Origin: Rotaria sordida
Lineage: Eukaryota > Rotifera > Eurotatoria > Philodinida > Philodinidae
Assembly (NCBI GenBank): GCA_905250125.1
Contig: CAJNOL010001153.1
Span: 254 to 64,253, forward strand
Length of the DNA stretch: 64,000 nt
Direction of reading: 5' to 3'
Under the pieces are notes generated by a model. The model saw only the letters and a list, made by a program, of their open reading frames with translations. It did not search any database and had not been told where the DNA came from. Within the stretch, counting starts at the first letter, position 1. The number at the start of each line of letters is the position of its first letter. The translations under genes were made by a program, and so were the position numbers. Positions 52,325 to 61,854 of this stretch are shown one piece after another.

Positions 52325-55300
52325 TTAAGAATTAATTATTTTCATTAAATCATTCATTTGTTCATTAAAATTATCTTGTTCATTATTGAAAAAAACAAAT
52401 GACCATGGAATATTTTTATCTAATTCCGAATAATTAATATCAGATTGTAAATTCCAACCACGTTTTTGTCGTATATCATTTGATGCTTCAATATGAATAA
52501 TTAATAAACGATCATGAAAATATGTTTTAAAAAATTCAATTTCTCTATATGATTTAATATCACTAATAATCCATATTGGATATGATAAACATAATTGATC
52601 ATTTTGTTCAATCATTATTCGACAAAATCTTGTTGGATCTTCACGACATTTTTCTTCTTCCCATCTAAAAATAATAATTTCAATCGTTAGTTTCTTTTTT
52701 TTTTAATCACAAAAAAGAATTTAACATACTTAATCATATTTTTTTGATAGGTATCAGATAAATCTTCATTATGTATTTTATCATATTCAACTTTTAATGA
52801 TTCATTTATATGTAATAATAATGCAGGAAATTGTTCAATTAATTTTTTACCAATATAATCTTTTCCTGATTTTGATTTACCATAAAGAAGAATTACTTTT
52901 TTCACATGAGAATATTTTGATATATTAAATAAAGTTGATCTATAATAAATTTTAAAATCAAAAATAATAATAATAAAAAATTTTAAAATACTTTTCATCA
53001 AATTCTAAATTTAATTTTTCTAAAATATATTTCATAACATAATCACATCGTTCATGAATAATTAGATTAGCTAATGAATCTAACGATGTCTTTTGTAAAT
53101 TAATTATTACTAATTTTCCACCATTTTTTTTCGTTTTTCTTGGTAAATCACGACAAGGACGAATTTGTAATGATGTACCCAAACATATACATAAATCTGC
53201 TTTACTTAAATTAAAAAGAAAACACTATTTTAAATATTCAAAAAAAAAAAAAAACATTCATTTTTATTTTTACTTACGCACAATGTTGTTCAGATAATTT
53301 AAGTGCTAATTCTGGTAATGGATCTTCCCAATCAAGAACAGTATCACGTAATTTTCCACGACATGATAAATTTTTATTTCGACCTTTCATTGAATTACAA
53401 ACATTACCCGTTCGTTTACGACAATAAGAACCAATACTTGTTGGACGAATTGTCTAAATAAAAGATAATGAGATATATCCATGGTTCAGAAATAGGAAAT
53501 GCAAGAAAATCAAATAGAATTTAGTTTTTCTTTTTGGATAACCATATTTGGATTGCATGTGTTCACCTTGATACCTTTAAGACTATGTTTGAAGTCCCCA
53601 CTTCCCCTTAGAAAACGTCAATTTTGATCAAATTTATCGATTTATAGCTCGTTAAATAGAGCAAAATGTCTAGTCTCGAATGCACTATAGTTTATTAATA
53701 TTATAATGAGATTTAAGGATATTACATAGGTTTTTCTGAATTCTCATATAAAAGAAAATAACATGTCTTTTTTTTTTTACTAAAAACTTTAGTTTTTAAA
53801 GTCTTTTATCATGACGGGTAGAATATATTTTGAAGTGTTTTAGATAAATTGAAAATATTTCTTCTACATGATGTATATTGATTCAGATGAATTTTGTAGG
53901 TTTTTTTTTTAAACACGTGATTTTTTGTTGATATTTCGGCATCGTCTAAAATGTTCCTATGGAAACAGAAAAAATTCTCTTTGTACATATTTATATGCAT
54001 TTATTTGATTCGTTCTGATCGATGATCGATGACAAATTACTCGAAGGTTCTTTTTATATTAATTCAAAGAAGAGAAAGTCTTGAAATTTATTTTGTGCTT
54101 TTCTCACTTTTGATTTTAAACACTGGAAATCTAGGCTTAGTGTCAAAACGAAAGCAGAAATTAGCTCTACAACTTAACAGAGTCGAATTTTTCGATTTTC
54201 TCTTTAGAACGTACACCTCCTGGATGTTCTGTATTTGATCAGAGGAGTTTTCTATAAACACAAAATTAGGAAAAACATTGAGCTCTATTAAATTGTAATG
54301 CCATATCTTGAATACATTTTAAAACCAATCCGAACTTTCTAGCATTTAAAATGGAGAAGATATTTAGGATGTATATTTTGACCTATAATCTTAAGCGAAC
54401 GCTTCGTAGATTCAATGTATCCAGCTGAAAATTTTACTTGGAGGGGGTTTTCTTAAGTAGCTCTATTTTTTTTGTCATTTTGAAGAAATGGAAAAAAGAT
54501 TAGAGAGATCGTCATCAGAGCAGACTGAATCAGAATTGTAATCGATTGAGAATTTTTGGACTAGTCAGACCGGTTGATTCGATCATTATTAATCGATTAA
54601 TCAGAAATAGCTTCAAAAAACATTCATTTTCCCCTTTTTATACTCAGATTTTTACAAGTCTCAAGGAAAGATATCATATATATATATTAGATTTCTCAAA
54701 CATGAATATGTGATATTTCTATATACAGCGTAGAAAGTAAAAGTCATTCACTCATCAATTGCAGACAAATCTAACGTTTCTCTTCGAACGTAACGATTCA
54801 AACTTAAATTTGATCTTTAATCAAAACATATATGATATAAATTTAGTTCAAGTAACATAGTTTTGATTGTGCCTTGTAACATATGAAAATATACTTTGAT
54901 TCAAGAAATAAAACTAACTCTTCTTCCCGAACATATGTCATTTATGTAATTCCAAATATTCGATTGATTTCATTAGAATTTACGAATGTGTTACTCATGC
55001 TAATTCATCATTGTTTAATATAAACTCTTTCGAGTTCGAGAAGAGTCAAAGCTTCTTCTCATATTAAAAGTACATGTCTAACAAATAATAACATATGAGT
55101 CTTAACCAGTGGGTAAAAATCGATAAAAGAGATATGAGGAAAACACTGAAAATTAGAAAAAAAAAAACAAAACGTAAATTCAGAATTTGATTATAATGGA
55201 ATAAAAATTGTACTATTATAATCGAGTTCAGTTTAAATATCGTGCAAAGTGAAACAAAAACAAATTCCTTATGACGATTTTTGAACTATAAGCAACAAAC

Positions 55301-55918
55301 TTATTAACTCAAATTAATATTTAGACTTTTGGAAAATTAACAAACCTGTGTATGACAAGCTTCACATTCTTCTGAAAAAACATTTCCATGTAATTCAGCT
55401 AATTTATCTAATGGTAATCCTGATCGATGATGAAGACCATCAATATTTTGACTAATAACAAAATGTAAATAATTATTTTCTTCTAATTTACATAAAGCTC
55501 GATGTGTATATGTTGGTAAGGCTTTATCAAAACTAGTATTAAATGAAGGTTTTTCACCTCGTTTTTCTAATGTCCATACGCCTAAAATAATATTTGTAAT
55601 ACAAAAACAAAAAAATTTTAGTTTTTCTTCTTCAAATTTACTAACCATTTGGTCCTCGAAAATCTGGAATACCAGCATCCGTTGATATACCAGCTCCAGT
55701 AATAACAACAGTATGATGACTTTGACGAATCATTTGTTCAAATTGATCTAATTTACCTAGATAAATAATAATTAAAATTAAAAACAAAAAAACAAAAAAC
55801 ATTAAAATTTGAGTTATTGTTTACTTTTTAAATCATCAGCTTTTTCATTTAATTCAGGCATACCAACTTTACCTTTATGTGGAAAATAAGAAAGACTTTC
55901 AGCATAGGATAAACTCAT
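52325..55918 (-). CDS. SIRT6-type sirtuin fused to phosphomevalonate kinase
   Basis: Exons 55825-55918, 55646-55756, 55346-55581, 53278-53453, 52992-53204, 52730-52939, 52325-52664 total exactly 460 codons. Residues 1-277 are a SIRT6-type NAD-dependent deacylase: [49 protein letters not shown], catalytic His in [10 protein letters not shown], four zinc Cys, [17 protein letters not shown] and LGTSLQIRP. The disordered SIRT6 tail is missing. Instead, a phase-preserving 52-nt intron leads through [14 protein letters not shown] into an animal-type phosphomevalonate kinase (about 285-459): [14 protein letters not shown]-loop, [32 protein letters not shown]. No stop follows the sirtuin core and no ATG begins the kinase exon. 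Known SIRT6 acts on chromatin and PMVK in cytosol or peroxisome, so localisation is unclear. Two separate products remain possible if the junction intron is retained. Confidence 0.88.
52940..52991 (-). other. Fusion-junction intron (52 nt) with possible retention switch
   Basis: It has a GT donor and a ttatag acceptor. Its length is 3n+1: spliced, the sirtuin and kinase frames join. Unspliced, the sirtuin frame stops at 52958-52960 after ten extra residues, while an ATG at 52999-53001 opens a frame that reads through the intron into the kinase. Confidence 0.6.
53454..55345. other. 1.9-kb intron of the SIRT6-PMVK gene
   Basis: By far the longest intron of the gene. It contains short, low-complexity open frames only; no transposon or RNA gene recognised. 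Confidence 0.5.
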
Positions 55919-57949
55919 TTTTCTAATAATCTTTGTCTCAACAAAATATTAATTAATCGATCTATCATCTGAACATGATACATCACTTTCTTGCTGGTCG
56001 AAATATAAATAGAATGACAAAAATACTATAGAGATGTCGCTATAAACAAGAGACTCATTCATAAATAATTAATATATTTGAAATAAATTACAGAGAAAAT
56101 TAAATAGTGATCAAATATAATGAAATTTTCTAGTTAGGAACATGTTCTAAAGGATGCTACGATTTTTATATGAGATAGAGTAGTTACTTAATCAGAAATG
56201 TAGCCTATTGAGAGAGGGTAACGCCTCCTCTGCTTCCAGTGCTGAGTTATACCTCTAAGCTTAACTAGAAAAAAACTCTAGAAGACTCAGCACACTTAAC
56301 AAGTCTTCTCTTGAGAAGGTTTCCATCTAACCTTCCTTTGTTTAGGCTACTAAAGTGAGAGCTTGAGTATCGACACTATGCCTGATTACAAATCTTCTTG
56401 CGAACAGGGCTTTTTTTTTACTGCGAAACTTTAACTTGAAGTACCACAACAATCATGATAGAATGTAGATCAACATTATAAAAGATTTTTAGCTTATTCA
56501 ATAAAATCATTCATGTTATTGATATTTACATTCTATACTAAAAATGACCTATCTCTATAAAATAGATCTCACATTCTGATTGACAGGATTATCAACATTC
56601 TTTAGATCGGTATTCTATTGTTTATTCAAATGTCATAAGGTAATAACGGCGCTACTTTAATCATCAATCAAAAAAAAAATTTTTTGTGTGAAAAAGAAGT
56701 CAAAGTATATCATGAAATGTGAACATACATTTAAATATATTGAAAGAGATATTCAATTTTACAAAAAAAATCTGAGATGTATTGATAGAAAAGAACGACA
56801 GAATAGAGATGTATGGAATTAAAGCTTCAAGTGTTGCCGAGTCCGTAACCACCCGACAGAAAATATAAACGAATTACCTTATAAATCGGAACATAATTCG
56901 AGTGAGATGACCCAAAATAGTATTTCAAGACTTTTAAATGTAATACAAATAAATGCCAGAATAGTTTTCTCTAGATCGAAACCAAAAAAAATTTGATTCC
57001 ACAAATCTCTACAATGGAGGAACAAGGAAGAATAACCCTGCCTTTCGAAATGGAGTGTTGCCTAGCGGCAGACTCAATAGTCCGATATCTTTCCTACAAG
57101 TAATACTAGCTGTATTTCTGGACAGAAGACCGACCTGACGCAGACTTCTTGCGCTACTCATACACACTAACGCGCCACAAGAACACGCATATGTCACATT
57201 GTAGTTATCATGTGATCGGACGGGTAATCCGATACAAACAACCGTCAGTAACTTGACTCTAGTCATTCCATAGATTTGAATATAGTACCTGTCGGACTAC
57301 GTAGCCGTTCAGCCATAATAGATCCTACGACGTAGATAAATCTCCTTCGAACGAGACGACCATTAAAATACTGGATATCAGCATCTCCTTACCAGATCAT
57401 AGAAGTTATCAGTGAATACCTGATTTCTCATTTCATTTTTGTCTCAGAATCACATAATGATATGTACATATTAATTCCCACATGAAATTTGCATATATCT
57501 CATTCCTCATGAAAGTTTTATTTGTCTTCCTTCAAGCCAAATAAAATCATTCAATGTATTATTATTATTATTATTATTTTCTAAGGTATATTTTTCTTTT
57601 TTAATTAACATAATCAACAAGACAAAAATAGTAGTTCACACACACACACAGATGATTATATACATAGATGCAAGTAAAAAGCATACACAGAGAGAAAAAA
57701 AAAGCAACAACAAACAAAGTCTGACCCTAGCAATAAATAACGAGGGACAATATATAGATGACATATACATAATGAAAAAAGAAAAAGACGAAAAAGGGGA
57801 AAAAAAATGATGCATTAACTGTATGAATTCTGTAACCGAATGTTTTCGTTTTTGAATAACATTCGACTAAAAATGTCAAACAAATTGTACAAGCAAAAAA
57901 AAGAAAAAGCGCAATGCTTAAGAAAAGAAAAAGAAAATGTTTGATTTTT
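55919..57949. other. Intergenic DNA between SIRT6-PMVK and Myb
   Basis: It holds repeat B copy 2 (56938-57008), followed by a GC-richer patch to about 57310 that looks like decayed repeat, and a short inverted pair gtgctgagt/actcagcac near 56240-56295. No gene supported. Confidence 0.45.
56938..57008 (+). repeat. Dispersed repeat B, copy 2
   Basis: Same orientation and motifs as 23692-23765 (atagttttctctaga core). It adjoins a GC-richer segment that may belong to the same element. Confidence 0.5.
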
Positions 57950-60900
57950 CTATGAATTATAATTATTTAATGAAGAACAAGAAAGATATCGTCGAGCTTG
58001 TTCAGTTACATAACGTTGATCACGTGTTTGACCTATTAAAATTTCTGTATAAGTTGGATCATACTAAATAAACAAAAAAAGAAAAAAGATTATTTATAAA
58101 AAAAAAAAAAAAAAAAGATTTTTATTTTTCTTACTCCTAATTCTTCTTTAAGTTTTTTTGATGAATTAAATAAATTCTTTGAAAAATTCTCTCGTTTTTT
58201 TGTTTCAATTATTGTTGATTGATATTTATCTAAACGTTTATTTCGTCGTACAATAGTCGGTCGTATAGATGAATGATTTTCCGATAGAATTGTTGTTATT
58301 GGATCAGGATATGCAAGAAAATCACTATATAAATAAAAATCAAATGATTGAATATATATATATATATATAATTAACTTACTTAAACCAATCTTGTTCTGT
58401 TAAATGATTTCGATGTGGCTTTAAAAACAAAAAATTTTAATTTATTTAAAAGATCAAAAATGAAAAAATTTACTTGATCTAAACGTTCAGGTGTATTAAG
58501 TACACGATGTTTTGATGGTGATGATGTATTTGAGATAGTTTTAGGTGAAATAACAATATCATGATTTGATTCCGATTGTGTAAGATCAATTAATAAATGT
58601 TCATTTTCTTGTTTAATTTCATTTTGTGAATTAAAATTAAGTGTAAATGTATCATCAGTTGTAAATATATTTCGATTTTCATTATGATTTGTTGTATCAT
58701 TTGATAAAATTGTTGAATGTGATGATGCTGATGAAGATGATGAACATGTAAATACAGGTAATGATGATGAACGAGATGGTGGATGTGATGGATAATAATC
58801 AAGAGTATTATGAAATAATGATATATGATGATCAGTTTGAGAATTTTGACTTGATGATGTATAATCTGCACATGATGAAAGCATAGGTAATTGTTTAACA
58901 GGAGATGGTGGTGTACAATAAAAAAGATGTTCTAATTCTTGTGATGAACATTCTTGTTGTTGTACATCAGATGATGTTTGCGACGAAGATATAGGCTAAA
59001 AAAGAATTCAAAATTTTGATGTAATATTCAGAGAGATATATTTCGAAAGAAAAAACTTATCAAAGTTTTTCATCTAAACTGTATGAGAGATTGAGTTATA
59101 CTAATGAGCTGATTCTAAAAAACTTTCGAATTTGCACAAAATATCAAATTTAGAAGTCATTCCGTAATGTTAAAAGCGTTCCTATTCTGCTTGCTGCAGG
59201 GGATTGTTCACAAAGATCAAAAGCACTTTATTGTAAAGTTCTTTGAATTATATACTTAAAATATAACACATAGATATTGACAAGATGTTCTCTGGATCAA
59301 CATTTTCATTAGGAACGATACTTCGTGGTCATATAAAACTTGTGTCGAATGTTATAGTGTCACGACTATATAAATATGGGTCAGATGTAGGGAAGTGTAA
59401 AGTATCGTTATCGGGATCGGAACTTGAAACTTGCTAAACTTAATCCCATTATATTTTCTGTTTTAGAACTAGACTATATATATATTCATACTTATTATTT
59501 TGTTTTGACTAATGATCTACAAATTGATTCTTTTTATTTATGATTAAAGTAAAATTATGGAGCGCTGCAAAATCACTTTTTTCGATCCTGAATCGGAACT
59601 ATTTTTCTAAATCATACGGTTAGAACCAAGGAAAATTTTGCATTCCTTTAGTTTTGATGCATGCATATAAAGGTATGCTTATACTATTAAATTCTCAAAA
59701 TCATCAATATTAATTTTATATGTATTCAAAGAATCATACCGATTATTAAAAAAAAAAAATCGTTTTTTTGTTCTGGAAACGAAAGCAGGACCAGAACCAA
59801 TATAAATTTTAACGGGACCGAAACCACAAAAAAGTGGCCCCACTGTTCCCTAACCAGATGATCCGGCTTCCAACGGTACCGAGACTTAGACAAGTTCCTT
59901 TTTGACCGAAAGCGAAACAGGGATCCGGCCTATTTTTGTTTAGATCAAGGCTGGAACCAACGGCGGCACTAGAGTTTTCAGTCGGAGGGCTGAAATCCCT
60001 TCAGCCCACTTTGTTGCCGCCAGTCATTGGAACCTAGACCAGGAAGAAAACTGACTCGTATCTGCTAAAATAAGAAAATTCAAGCTGTAAATAGTATTTA
60101 ATAATTCGAGGCTTTTATCATAAGTAATATAATCTTCGTTTTTTATTCTACTTGTAAATGATCTGAATAAACCGTTGCAAGAGGATGTGAAGATGAAACA
60201 TTCAAAGTATTGTGATCAGTTGTTGAATAAAAATGATGTTTAGTATCATTATCACTGTTCACAATTGATGAATGAATTTGAATTTTATTAATCGGTGCAG
60301 GTGAAGATGTGGTTGTTGTTGTTGTTGTTGTTCTGGAAGAACGTTTTGTATTTGAAGGTTGTATTCGATTTGTTATTGTATTTAATGGTCGTCGAGATGA
60401 AGATAATTTATCAAATTTAGGCCATGGAAAATCAGGTGGAATTCTAGAAAAGATTAGAATTCAAAAAAAAAACAAACAAACAAAGTATTCTTATTATTCT
60501 TACAATGCAGTCCATTCTAGTCCTTGACTTTTTAAATTTATTACTTCTAATTCAAATTTTTTTTTCATTGAAGAATTCCAATGATTTTTAATTGAATTAT
60601 CTGATCTTCCATTAAAATATTTTGCGATTTCTGCCCATTTATTTCCAAAATGTTGATGTAAAATAAATAATAAAAGATTTTCATCATTTGTCCATGGATT
60701 TTTATTAATTGCTGGATTAAGATGATTATGCCATCTAATATACATATATTAAAAAAAAAAATTTTTTTTCTAAAATTTCTTCATTCAAACCTTTCTCGAC
60801 ATTGTTTTCCAACTCGTCCTTTTAATTCTTTTGCAATTAAACTCCATTGTCTTGCACCATAATCGCGTACAAGTTCAATAACTTTTTTATCTTCTTCATC

Positions 60901-61311
60901 TGTCCATGGTCCTTTTGTTATTGATGGATCAAGAAAACGTTCCCAACGATGTTGACATTGTGCATCTGTACGGCCATTACCAACATATTTTGAAATACGT
61001 GACCAATCTTTTATACCACCATTTAAATTAATAAAATCTCTTAAACGTTCATCCTAATTTGAAAAATAATAATCATAACAAAAAAAGAAAAATTAGGAAT
61101 TTTTTTTTTTTTATACTTCATCTTTAATCCATTTTTTATAAGATTTTTTTCTTGTTGATGAAACTTTTTTTTTTATTATATATAAATTTTCATCATGATC
61201 AGATTCATCTTCAGTAAAACTACTTCGACTAGAACTTGCTCTAAACAAAAATAAAATTTAATTATTAATTAACAGATCAAATTATTGCAAAACCTACCGA
61301 TTTGATATCAT
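57950..61311 (-). CDS. MYB: R1R2R3 Myb transcription factor
   Basis: Exons 61298-61311 (from the chosen ATG), 61117-61240, 60791-61053, 60504-60734, 60152-60443, 58474-58995, 58381-58418, 58135-58324, 57950-58063 sum to 595 residues. Three tandem Myb repeats lie near the N-terminus: R1 from KKWIKDEDERLRDF, R2 from GPWTDEEDKKVIEL to GRVGKQCRERWHNHLNP, R3 from NPWTNDENLLLF to GRSDNSIKNHWNSSMKKK, each with the spaced Trp residues. The middle is Ser/Thr-rich with LFYCTPPSPVKQ. The C-terminus DQRYVTEQARRYLS matches the conserved end of animal Myb proteins. Animal three-repeat Mybs control cell-cycle (G2/M) genes, B-Myb within the MuvB complex. The first exon follows a T-rich acceptor, so an upstream 5' exon may exist and the start is the least certain part. 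Confidence 0.92.
59388..59852. mobile_element. Non-autonomous hAT-like element in a Myb intron
   Basis: It is bounded by TAGGGAA and TTCCCTA. The 8 bases outside each end (59380-59387 gtcagatg, 59853-59860 accagatg) agree at 6 of 8, fitting the 8-bp target duplication of hAT transposons. The inside has repeated cggaac/ggaacc-like motifs and no coding capacity. Confidence 0.6.
59962..60021. repeat. 60-bp GC-rich hairpin beside the hAT-like element
   Basis: Termini GGCGGCA and TGCCGCC with an inner gggctgaa/ttcagccc pair. It sits inside a ggaacc-rich stretch that may be the remains of a second element. Confidence 0.45.
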
Positions 61312-61854
61312 TTCTAATAAAAGATTCTTTTCATCTAAAAAAAAAAAATCAATCGAACACCAAAAAAAGAAAAAAATGATACAATGAACATTCAAAATGT
61401 ATGTATGTATTCGTTCTGTTCGTCCGTTTTCTCGTCTGCTATGCATGTAGAAAATTGAACAATGACTATATGTATCAGTGCGTTCCTTTGCATGAACAAC
61501 GCGCATACGATTAGCCAAAAGAAACGAAATCAAGGACATCGGCAATCGAATAATTTGAACGATGAAGAAAAGAAAAGAATATATAGACATGCTAAATGAA
61601 TGTGTGAAAAAGAAAAAAAAAGAGAACGAAGAAGTATTTTATTGTTATCTCATGCTGAGCGAATGAAACAGGTGGTTTGATTTGTTAGTGACCATCTGTT
61701 GTACCTTTTTTGAAGTTTTTTTGTTTTTTTTCAAATATTAATTTAATTAAGAAAAATTATTTATTTAAAAAGAAAAAGATAAAAAGTTATATGTTTAAAA
61801 AGAAAAAAAAATCTTTTTTTTTTTTTTTGTAAAGTATAGTGTTTTGTTTTTTGT
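61312..61854. other. Upstream region of Myb
   Basis: An open frame at 61294-61590 runs in phase into the first Myb exon but its translation is low complexity and crosses a clear acceptor, so I read it as 5' UTR/intron. No further feature. Confidence 0.45.

Noticed and set aside
52687-53001. PMVK as an independent gene starting at 53001
   Set aside because: It would need to start inside the sirtuin exon and translate through a good intron; kept only as the retention alternative.
57009-57266. 85-residue minus-strand frame with several Cys
   Set aside because: No domain and no splice partners; it sits in what looks like repeat DNA.
61294-61590. 98-residue frame in phase with the first Myb exon
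   Set aside because: Its upstream part is poly-Phe low complexity and is cut by a strong acceptor; more likely 5' UTR or intron.
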